DNA of 50,179 bases. Source: Oscillospiraceae bacterium (GTDB lineage Bacteria; Bacillota; Clostridia; Oscillospirales; Acutalibacteraceae). The notes beneath the pieces are model-generated. The model was given only the letters and a program-made list of their open reading frames with translations. It did no database searches and was not told the DNA's origin. Every line of letters begins with the position of its first letter. Within the stretch, counting starts at the first letter, position 1. Shown piece after piece: positions 1-6,836 of this stretch. The stretch spans positions 1-50,179 of the forward strand of contig CACYCR010000176.1 in NCBI GenBank assembly GCA_902772935.1. The letters are read 5' to 3'. The translations under genes were made by a program, and so were the position numbers.

Positions 1-81
1 ACAAAAAAGGAAAGTGTTTTTTTGCCTTCTGCGGCAGAAATACAGAAAGACGATTATTTTTGTAAAATTTTAAAAAAACTG

Positions 82-110
82 TTGGCAGAATTGAATTTTT
101 ATATTATAAT
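82..110 (+). promoter_or_regulatory. Sigma-A-type promoter upstream of hprK
   Basis: A -35 hexamer TTGGCA at 82-87 is followed after exactly 17 nt by a perfect -10 TATAAT at 105-110. Transcription would start near 117, about 45 nt before the hprK start. The surrounding DNA is strongly AT-rich. Further upstream, 27-39 is a small odd-centred palindrome (TTCTGC-G-GCAGAA) that could be an operator but has no other support. Confidence 0.8.
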
Positions 111-161
111 ATATCAGTATATGTGGCAGTATATCATTTTTTGCACGCAGGAGGAGATCAC

Positions 162-1130
162 ATGAGTTCCGGATATTCCGTGAAGCTGTCAAAGCTGTTG
201 AAGGATCGGCCGATGGAAATCATTCATCTGCCGCGCGATGCAGAAGAAATCAGCATCACATCCCGCGATGTCAACCGTCCGGGCCTGTTCTTTTCGGGGT
301 ACGAAAACTATTTTGACAATCAGCGGATCAATTTCGTCGGCATCACCGAAGTGGAATATCTTGACACGCTTGATCCCGAAACGCGAAAACAGCGCACGCG
401 GTCCTTTATGGAAAAGCGGCCTGCGGTGCTCATCATCACGCGCGGCATCGCCTGTCCGCCGGATCTTCTTGCGCTGGCGCAGGAATATGAAGTGCCTGTA
501 CTCGGTACGTCTGAAGCGACGTCCGGCAGTATGGCTACACTGATCGCATATCTGAATGTTGAACTCGCGGAGCGCATCACACGGCACGGCGTTTTTGTTG
601 AGGTTTACGGTGAAGGCGTTCTGATTCTCGGCGACAGCGGCGTCGGCAAAAGCGAGACCGCTGTGGAACTCATCAAGCGCGGTCACCGGCTGATTGCGGA
701 CGACGCGGTTGAGATCCGCAAGACCGGGGCGAAAACACTGGTCGGCGCGGCGCCGGACAATATCCGCCATTTCATTGAGGTACGTGGTATCGGTATCATC
801 AATGCCCGCCGTATTTTCGGTATGGGCGCCGTCAAGCTGTCGGAAAAGATCGACATGGTCATTGAACTTGAACCCTGGAACAGTGAAAAGGTCTATGACC
901 GTATGGGTCTTGAGAACGACAACATTGACATTCTCGGTGTTCAGGTGCCGTATACGGTGATCCCGATCAAACCCGGACGGAACCTTGCAATCATCATTGA
1001 GGTTGCCGCCATGAACAACCGGCAGAAAAAAATGGGGTACAATGCGGCGCGGGAATTGATGCACAACCTCGGTATGGTCGAAGACCTGATTCCGCAGGAG
1101 GATGAACTTGAAATTTGGGGCAACTTCTGA
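162..1130 (+). CDS. hprK: HPr kinase/phosphorylase
   Basis: Bifunctional enzyme that phosphorylates Ser46 of HPr with ATP or PPi and also dephosphorylates it, setting carbon catabolite repression and PTS uptake in Firmicutes. The 322-residue product is close to family length (about 310). Visible motifs: His142 (RHG), Walker A GDSGVGKS at 157-164, the paired Asp at 180-181, and the HPrK signature around residues 206-220 (EVRGIGIINARRIFG). The ATG at 162 is chosen because AGGAGG lies at 149-154; an in-frame GTG at 123 has no such site and sits almost on the predicted transcription start. First gene of a run driven by the promoter at 82-110; a sugar kinase follows after 36 nt, fitting a carbon-control context. 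Confidence 0.96.
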   Translation: MSSGYSVKLSKLLKDRPMEIIHLPRDAEEISITSRDVNRPGLFFSGYENYFDNQRINFVGITEVEYLDTLDPETRKQRTRSFMEKRPAVLIITRGIACPPDLLALAQEYEVPVLGTSEATSGSMATLIAYLNVELAERITRHGVFVEVYGEGVLILGDSGVGKSETAVELIKRGHRLIADDAVEIRKTGAKTLVGAAPDNIRHFIEVRGIGIINARRIFGMGAVKLSEKIDMVIELEPWNSEKVYDRMGLENDNIDILGVQVPYTVIPIKPGRNLAIIIEVAAMNNRQKKMGYNAARELMHNLGMVEDLIPQEDELEIWGNF

Positions 1131-1166
1131 GTCACAGCGATTCAGGTTGCAGAAAGGAAGAATATT

Positions 1167-2108
1167 ATGTATCGAGTGGGCGTAGATCTTGGCGGCACGA
1201 ACATCGCCGTCGGCGTCATTGACGAAAACAACAACATCATCGGCAGAGGAAAAATGAAGACGTGCAGTCCGCGTCCGGCAGAGGAGATCATGTGCGACAT
1301 CGTCGCTGCAGTCAAGCTTGCCGCAGAAGACGCCGGCATCGCGCTGTCGGAAATCGCTTCGGTCGGTATCGGCACGCCCGGTACCGTCAACCGCGAAACC
1401 GGCATGATCGAATATGCAAACAATCTCGGCTTCAACAAGGTTCCTGCCGTGCAGATTCTGAAATCCATGCTGGACGTTGAATATAAGCTTGAGAACGACG
1501 CAAACTGTGCGGCACTTGGCGAGGCGCTTGCGGGTGCGGGCGTCGGCAAAAAGAGTTTTATTGCTGTCACGCTCGGCACGGGTGTCGGCGGCGGTATCAT
1601 CCTTGACGGAGAGGTGATCTCCGGCTGCAACGGCGCCGGCGGTGAGCTCGGTCATATGGTGATCGAAATGGACGGCGAACCCTGCAACTGCGGCCTCATC
1701 GGCTGTTGGGAGCAGTATGCTTCGGCAACGGCGTTGGTGCGTCAGACAAAGAAAAAGATGCAGGAATGTCCGGACAGCCTCATGTGGAAACTGACGGACG
1801 GCAAGCTCGAAAACGCCGGCGGACGCACGGCATTTGACGCGATGCGCAAGGGTGACAAGGCCGGCACCGAAGTGGTTGACGCCTATATTCGATATGTTGC
1901 CATCGGCACGGTTAACCTGGTCAATATGTTCCAACCGGAAATGATCTGCTTCGGCGGCGGCATTTCCAATGAGCGTGAGACGTTGCTTGCACCGGTCCGC
2001 AAGCTGGTTGAAGAACTTCGCTACAGCCGCTACTGCACGGTGCAAACCGAGATCTGCCGTGCAATGCTCGGCAATGACGCCGGCATCATCGGCGCGGCAC
2101 TGCTTTAA
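1167..2108 (+). CDS. glcK: ROK-family glucokinase
   Basis: ATP-dependent hexokinase, most likely phosphorylating glucose to glucose-6-phosphate in the cytoplasm. The 313-residue protein starts with the phosphate-binding DLGGTN motif (7-12), has the catalytic END motif (Asp111), a second glycine-rich ATP site near 136-143 (LGTGVGGG), and the ROK zinc site: His163 plus the CNCGLIGC cluster (Cys173, 175, 180). These residues fit ROK kinases rather than DNA-binding ROK repressors, since there is no N-terminal helix-turn-helix. An AGGAAG site precedes the ATG. It lies 36 nt after hprK and 18 nt before murB, so probably co-transcribed. Exact sugar specificity cannot be read from sequence; N-acetylmannosamine or allose kinases share the fold. 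Confidence 0.9.
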   Translation: MYRVGVDLGGTNIAVGVIDENNNIIGRGKMKTCSPRPAEEIMCDIVAAVKLAAEDAGIALSEIASVGIGTPGTVNRETGMIEYANNLGFNKVPAVQILKSMLDVEYKLENDANCAALGEALAGAGVGKKSFIAVTLGTGVGGGIILDGEVISGCNGAGGELGHMVIEMDGEPCNCGLIGCWEQYASATALVRQTKKKMQECPDSLMWKLTDGKLENAGGRTAFDAMRKGDKAGTEVVDAYIRYVAIGTVNLVNMFQPEMICFGGGISNERETLLAPVRKLVEELRYSRYCTVQTEICRAMLGNDAGIIGAALL

Positions 2109-2126
2109 CCCATGGAGGGATTGTCC

Positions 2127-3029
2127 TTGAATGAAACCATTCGCTTTTTGCAAGACGTTCAGATTCCGTTTCTGGAAAATGAAGCGATGAAAGCACATAC
2201 AAGCTTCCGTACCGGCGGTCCGGCGCGGCTGTTTGCAGAGCCGCAGAATGAATCGCAGCTCTCAGCGCTGCTGTCGCATTGCTTTGCAACGCGGCAGACG
2301 CCGTTCATTCTCGGCAACGGCAGCAACCTGCTCGTCTCTGACAAAGGCATCGACGGGCTGGTCATTTCGATGAATGCGCTTGACGAGATCCGTCAGATTG
2401 ACGACACCACGTTTTATGCCGCGGCAGGCGTCAAGCTGATCCGCCTTTGCAAGCTTGCGCTGGAGCAAAGCTGTGCCGGGCTGGAGTTTGCATACGGGAT
2501 CCCAGGATCTGTCGGCGGTGCTGTGTTCATGAACGCGGGCGCCTACGGCGGTGAAATGAAGGATGTTGTGCAGACGGTGCAGCATCTGACCATTGCCGGC
2601 GTTCCGGGTGCGCTGGATGCCCCGGCACTCGATTTCGGTTACCGTCACAGCGCTTACGCCGAAAACGGCTGCATTGTGACAGGTGCGATATTCCGCCTGC
2701 AAAAAGGCGATCCGGCGGAGATCAGCGAAAAGATGAACGAGCTGCTCGGCCGCAGAAAAGATAAACAGCCGCTCGAATATCCGAGTGCGGGCAGCGTATT
2801 CAAACGCCCGACGGGTTACTTTGCCGGTGCGCTGATTGAACAGTGCGGGCTCAAAGGCAAACGCATCGGCGGTGCGGCAGTCAGCGATAAGCACGCAGGC
2901 TTCATTGTCAATGTCGGCGATGCGACCACGCAGGACGTTCTGGATCTGATCGCGTATTGCCAAACAACTGTGCAGGAAACCTTCGGCGTAAGGATGGAGC
3001 CGGAGATTCGCATGGTTGGCATCCGCTGA
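2127..3029 (+). CDS. murB: UDP-N-acetylenolpyruvoylglucosamine reductase
   Basis: FAD-dependent enzyme that reduces the enolpyruvyl group of UDP-GlcNAc-enolpyruvate with NADPH to make UDP-MurNAc, the second committed step of peptidoglycan synthesis. Visible: the SFRTGGPA region, NGSNLLVSD, the FAD-site segment YGIPGSVGGAVFMNAGAYGGE, the AGSVFKRP segment carrying the proton-donor serine, and the C-terminal catalytic Glu in EPEIRM. The start is taken as TTG at 2127 because GGAGGG (2114-2119) is spaced 7 nt from it; an ATG at 2112 overlaps that site and is unlikely. The resulting 300 residues match the family. It sits between the ROK kinase and rapZ. Confidence 0.94.
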   Translation: MNETIRFLQDVQIPFLENEAMKAHTSFRTGGPARLFAEPQNESQLSALLSHCFATRQTPFILGNGSNLLVSDKGIDGLVISMNALDEIRQIDDTTFYAAAGVKLIRLCKLALEQSCAGLEFAYGIPGSVGGAVFMNAGAYGGEMKDVVQTVQHLTIAGVPGALDAPALDFGYRHSAYAENGCIVTGAIFRLQKGDPAEISEKMNELLGRRKDKQPLEYPSAGSVFKRPTGYFAGALIEQCGLKGKRIGGAAVSDKHAGFIVNVGDATTQDVLDLIAYCQTTVQETFGVRMEPEIRMVGIR

Positions 3030-3060
3030 TTTGTAAAGTAAAAGAAAGGATGGGGAACTC

Positions 3061-3906
3061 ATGGAATTCGTTGTCATCACCGGGATGTCCGGCGCCGGAA
3101 AATCCAGCGTCGTCAATGCACTCGAAGACATCGGCTTTTTCTGCGTGGACAATCTGCCGGCGCAATTGATTCCCGTGTTTGCCCAGCTCATCAAGTCCTC
3201 CGAGCATGAACGCGTTGCGGTGGTGACCGACGTGCGTGCAGGACAATCGTTTTCCGAATTGCTCGATCAGTTTGACAATCTGCGCGAATTGCAGATTCCG
3301 TTCAAGCTGATGTTTCTGGACGCTGCGGACGAGGTGCTGATGAAGCGATACAAGGAGACGCGGCGGCGGCATCCGCTGCAGAACAATTTTGCCTCCATTC
3401 AGGCGGCGCTCAATGAAGAACGGCGGCTGCTTGCACAGGCGCGCAGTCAGGCGGATTACTTCCTGGATACGTCGAACCTCTCCGCGACACAGTGCCGCGT
3501 GCGTGTGCTTTCGATGTTCACACAGCCGTCCGATCAGGCGCTGCACATTCACTTCATGTCCTTCGGCTTCAAACACGGCATTCCGAACGACGCAGATTTT
3601 GTTTTTGATGCGCGGTCGCTGCCGAACCCGTTTTATGTGCCCGAGCTCAAGCATAAGACCGGACAGGACGCCGATGTGCGTGATTTCGTCATGCAGAACG
3701 AAGAAGCCAAACTGTTTTATGAAAAGGTCAAAGATCTGACAACTTATGCCGTGCAGCTTGCCAACAAGGAAGGCCGCAGTCAGCTCATTTTTGCCGTCGG
3801 CTGCACCGGCGGGCATCACCGGTCGGTCACGATCGCGGAGCTGCTGTTCGCCGATCTTCGCGATCGTTATTCGGCGAGTGTCAGCCACAGGGATATTCTG
3901 AAATAA
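3061..3906 (+). CDS. rapZ: RapZ/YvcJ-family P-loop nucleotide-binding protein
   Basis: In Enterobacteria RapZ is the RNase adaptor that directs RNase E to a small RNA controlling GlmS; in Firmicutes the homologue YvcJ binds and hydrolyses nucleotides and affects competence, with the RNA role unproven. The 281-residue protein has Walker A GMSGAGKS at 8-15, followed by NALEDIGFFCVDNLP typical of the family, and the C-terminal signature GCTGGHHRSVTIAE near 258-271. It lies 31 nt after murB and 36 nt before whiA. In many Firmicutes a yvcK gene separates rapZ and whiA; it is absent here. Confidence 0.93.
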   Translation: MEFVVITGMSGAGKSSVVNALEDIGFFCVDNLPAQLIPVFAQLIKSSEHERVAVVTDVRAGQSFSELLDQFDNLRELQIPFKLMFLDAADEVLMKRYKETRRRHPLQNNFASIQAALNEERRLLAQARSQADYFLDTSNLSATQCRVRVLSMFTQPSDQALHIHFMSFGFKHGIPNDADFVFDARSLPNPFYVPELKHKTGQDADVRDFVMQNEEAKLFYEKVKDLTTYAVQLANKEGRSQLIFAVGCTGGHHRSVTIAELLFADLRDRYSASVSHRDILK

Positions 3907-3942
3907 ACAACCATTATCATTCTGCAGAAAGGGGACAGGGTC

Positions 3943-4893
3943 GTGTCGTTTTCAAGCAGCGTCAAAGAAGAGATCGCAAATGCGCTTCCGGAAAATGCCT
4001 GCTGCCTGCACGCAATGGCGTATGGGATGCTGCTGTTTGCGCGGAAATTTGACCGCGACGGCATCTCCATCATGAGCGAACACCCCTTTGTCGCCGAGAC
4101 CTATCGGACTCTGATTGAAAAAACAACCGGCGTGACGCCGTTGATTCGTTGTTCCAAGGCGGGCAACTACACCGTCTTTGTGCAGAAAAAAGATATACCG
4201 ACTGTGCTTTCGGCGTTTTCCGTGGATGAACACGACGCAATTGCGCGCATCAACCGCGGCAATCTGCTTAACGAAAGCGGCGAAGAAGATAACATGAACT
4301 GCTGCAATCACGCGCTGTTCAAAGGGGCGTTTTTGTCCTGCGGGACCATCAGCGACCCGAACAGGAATTACCATCTGGAGTTCGTGGTACCGTACCGGAA
4401 GCTCAGCCTTGATTTGCTCAAGCTGCTCAACGAGGCGGACATCAAAGCCAAGCACATGGTCCGCCGTTATGTGAATGTGATTTATGTCAAGGACAGCGCC
4501 TGTATCGAGGATCTGCTCAATCTCATGGGCGCAACGATGTCGGCGTTCGAGATCATGAACATCAAGATTTATAAAGATCTGCGCAACATTTCCAACCGAC
4601 GAACGAATTTTGACGAGGCGAATTTGTCCCGCGTTGCACAAGCGGCCTGCGAGCAGATTAACGCGATCCGTACAATCCGTGAACACGGGCAGTTTGAAGC
4701 TCTGCCGCCGGATGTGCGCGCCGTTGCCGAAGCGCGGGAGGAAAACCCCGATCTGTCGCTGCGCGAACTCGGACGGACGTTTTCCCCGGAAAAGTCTGCG
4801 ACGGCCATCAATCACCGACTGAAAAAACTGCTCGCGCTTGCGCAGACGCTGAAAAAAGCGGACGCAGCGCCGGCGGACGGAGAATCATCATGA
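3943..4893 (+). CDS. whiA: Sporulation/division regulator WhiA
   Basis: WhiA is a DNA-binding protein with an N-terminal domain related to LAGLIDADG homing endonucleases and a C-terminal helix-turn-helix; it controls sporulation in Streptomyces and acts in division and chromosome segregation in Bacillus. The 316-residue protein begins MSFSSSVKEEIAN as in family members. It contains the conserved stretch MNIKIYKDLRNISNRRTNFD (about residues 205-224) before the C-terminal helices, where SLRELGRTFSPEKSATAINHRL (about 267-288) is the family's HTH. The GTG start at 3943 follows AAAGGGGA with good spacing. Its stop overlaps the miaB start (ATGA), so the two are translationally coupled. Confidence 0.93.
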   Translation: MSFSSSVKEEIANALPENACCLHAMAYGMLLFARKFDRDGISIMSEHPFVAETYRTLIEKTTGVTPLIRCSKAGNYTVFVQKKDIPTVLSAFSVDEHDAIARINRGNLLNESGEEDNMNCCNHALFKGAFLSCGTISDPNRNYHLEFVVPYRKLSLDLLKLLNEADIKAKHMVRRYVNVIYVKDSACIEDLLNLMGATMSAFEIMNIKIYKDLRNISNRRTNFDEANLSRVAQAACEQINAIRTIREHGQFEALPPDVRAVAEAREENPDLSLRELGRTFSPEKSATAINHRLKKLLALAQTLKKADAAPADGESS

Positions 4894-6335
4894 CAACACC
4901 GCAACCCACAGGCAGGTTTTCCGTTGCACCGGAAGAACTTGCCAGACAAGAGGAATACGCCGCGCTCGTGGAAACCGTTCTGCAGTCGCGGTACCCCGAC
5001 AGAAAACCGCTGGCGTTTATCCATACTTACGGCTGTCAGGGCAATGTTGCCGACGGCGAAAAGATCAAAGGCATCCTTTGCTCTCTCGGTTTTGCACTGA
5101 CCGAAGACCTGCAAAGCGCTGATTTCATTCTTTATAATACCTGCGCCATCCGTGAGCACGCGCAGGACCGCGTTTTCGGCAATGTCGGCAAGCTCAAGCC
5201 GATTAAGGCGCAGAAAAAAGACCTCATCATCGCCCTGTGCGGCTGTATGATGCAGCAGGACTATGTCGCCGAAAAAATCAAAAAGAGCTATCCGTATGTC
5301 GACCTGGTATTCGGCACGCATGTGATCCATAAGCTGCCGGAGTTTCTGTATCGGATTCTTTGCGGCGGCAAGCGCGTGTTTGACCTGTCCGGCGGTGACG
5401 GTAACATTGTTGAAGGTCTGCCCGTACACCGTGACGGGACATTCAAGGCGTGGCTGCCGATCATGTACGGCTGCAACAACTTTTGCTCCTACTGTGTGGT
5501 GCCGTATGTCCGCGGCAGAGAGCGCAGCCGTGATTTTGACGTGATCGTCAATGAGGCGCGCCATCTCATCGCGCAGGGATACAAGGAGATCACGCTGCTC
5601 GGACAGAACGTTAATTCCTATAACAAAGACAAACCGGAACAGTACCGGTTTCCGGCGTTGCTGCGTGCGATCAACGACATCGAAGGCGATTTCTGGATCC
5701 GTTTCATGACAAGCCATCCGCGCGACTGCTCCAAGGCGCTGCTTGATGCTATGGCGGACTGCAGTAAGGTGGCAAAGCATCTGCATCTGCCGTTTCAGTC
5801 CGGCAACGACCGTGTATTGCAGGAAATGAACCGTCATTACGACCGCGCAAAATATTTGTCGCTGATCGACTACGCTTATCAAAAAATGCCCGGTCTTTCG
5901 ATCACGAGCGACGTGATTGTCGGCTTTCCGGGAGAGACGGACGAAGAATTTGAAGACACGCTCTCATTGGTTGCGCAGGTGAACTATACGTCGCTGTTTA
6001 CGTTCATCTTTTCACCGCGGCCCGGTACAAAAGCCGCCGCCATGGACGACCCGACGCCGAAGGAGGAAAAGACCCGCCGTTTTCAGAAGTTGACGGCTCT
6101 GCAGGAGCAGATCGCCGGCGCACGGACCGCAGCCATGAAGGGCAAAACCTTTCGCGTTCTTGTTGAAGAACCGGCAAAGGAAGACGGCTTTTTGTCCGGA
6201 CGTACACAAGGCAACGTCATCATTGAGTTCCCCGGTTCTTCTGATCTGATCGGTACATTTCAGGATGTCACTGTCACGGAGCCGAAAACCTGGATATTAA
6301 AAGGCGAACTTGCCGAAGAAACAAACCGTACATAA
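4890..6335 (+). CDS. miaB: tRNA-2-methylthio-N6-dimethylallyladenosine synthase
   Basis: Radical-SAM methylthiotransferase converting i6A37 to ms2i6A37 in tRNAs reading UNN codons. The 481-residue protein has the three-part family layout: an N-terminal UPF0004 domain with cluster cysteines Cys49 (TYGCQGN), Cys85 (NTCAIREHA) and Cys119 (CGCMMQ); a radical-SAM core with CxxxCxxC at Cys195/199/202 (GCNNFCSYC); and a C-terminal TRAM domain. The motif NNFCSYCVVPYVRGRERSR fits MiaB rather than RimO or MtaB. It overlaps whiA by 4 nt. The prenyltransferase that makes its substrate, miaA, lies about 5 kb downstream in the same run. Confidence 0.96.
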   Translation: MTTPQPTGRFSVAPEELARQEEYAALVETVLQSRYPDRKPLAFIHTYGCQGNVADGEKIKGILCSLGFALTEDLQSADFILYNTCAIREHAQDRVFGNVGKLKPIKAQKKDLIIALCGCMMQQDYVAEKIKKSYPYVDLVFGTHVIHKLPEFLYRILCGGKRVFDLSGGDGNIVEGLPVHRDGTFKAWLPIMYGCNNFCSYCVVPYVRGRERSRDFDVIVNEARHLIAQGYKEITLLGQNVNSYNKDKPEQYRFPALLRAINDIEGDFWIRFMTSHPRDCSKALLDAMADCSKVAKHLHLPFQSGNDRVLQEMNRHYDRAKYLSLIDYAYQKMPGLSITSDVIVGFPGETDEEFEDTLSLVAQVNYTSLFTFIFSPRPGTKAAAMDDPTPKEEKTRRFQKLTALQEQIAGARTAAMKGKTFRVLVEEPAKEDGFLSGRTQGNVIIEFPGSSDLIGTFQDVTVTEPKTWILKGELAEETNRT

Positions 6336-6373
6336 TGTCATTGACGTTATAATAAATCAAAAGGAGTATACAC

Positions 6374-6796
6374 ATGGACATCATTCAAATGACGCGAGAA
6401 CTCGGCGCTGCGATTCAGCAGGACGAACGTTATCTTCGTTTTGCGAAAGCGCGCGAAACCAACGAAAAAGACGAAGAACTGCTTGATCTCATGGGGCAGA
6501 TTCAGTTCGTTCAGCTCAATTATCAGCAGGAAGCCGGCAAGGAAAATCCGGACACGCAGAAAATGGCGAACTATGAGCGCGAATTCAACGAGATTTATAC
6601 GAAGTTCATGGCGAACGAGAATATGAAGGAATATGAGCTTGCGCGTCACGAAATCGACGAGCTCATGAATTACCTGATGGGCATCCTCGGCCTGTGCGTC
6701 AACGGCGCGGACCCGATGACCTGCGAACCAGAAAAGCACGATCATTGCGGCGGTGACTGCGATTGCTGCGGCAGCGACTGCGGACACGAGCACTGA
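6374..6796 (+). CDS. YmcA/YlbF-family protein with Cys-rich tail
   Basis: Small helical protein (140 aa) of the Com_YlbF family. In Bacillus the members YlbF and YmcA form a complex with YaaT that carries iron-sulfur clusters and modulates RNase Y-dependent mRNA processing, competence and biofilm formation. Helical, charged residues 1-105 fit the family. Position between miaB and mutS is that of B. subtilis ymcA, so YmcA/RicA is the more likely orthologue. The tail from residue 108 holds seven cysteines (108, 117, 125, 129, 131, 132, 136) and several histidines, consistent with metal or Fe-S binding. AAAAGGAG at 6359-6366 precedes the ATG. Whether it is YmcA-like or YlbF-like cannot be settled without a tree. 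Confidence 0.85.
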   Translation: MDIIQMTRELGAAIQQDERYLRFAKARETNEKDEELLDLMGQIQFVQLNYQQEAGKENPDTQKMANYEREFNEIYTKFMANENMKEYELARHEIDELMNYLMGILGLCVNGADPMTCEPEKHDHCGGDCDCCGSDCGHEH

Positions 6797-6836
6797 GTTT
6801 CCAACAACAACAGCAGAACGAAAGGTGAAAGAACAA

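Noticed and set aside
27-39. Small palindrome TTCTGC-G-GCAGAA as an operator for hprK
   Set aside because: Too short and 43 nt upstream of the -35 box; without other copies it could be chance.
189-2198. Long open frame on the minus strand opposite hprK and the glucokinase
   Set aside because: It is the antisense of two clear genes, has no ribosome site or recognisable motif, and arises from GC-rich codon usage. The same holds for other long antisense frames, such as 15533-16789 opposite divIVA and 43112-44536 opposite RNase J.
6341-6353. TTGACG next to TATAAT ahead of the YmcA/YlbF-like gene
   Set aside because: The hexamers are only 1 nt apart instead of about 17, and no alternative -35 is found at the right distance upstream.
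6753-6836. Upstream extension of mutS overlapping the Cys-rich tail of the YmcA/YlbF-like gene
   Set aside because: The added residues do not resemble MutS, and a proper ribosome site precedes the ATG at 6837.
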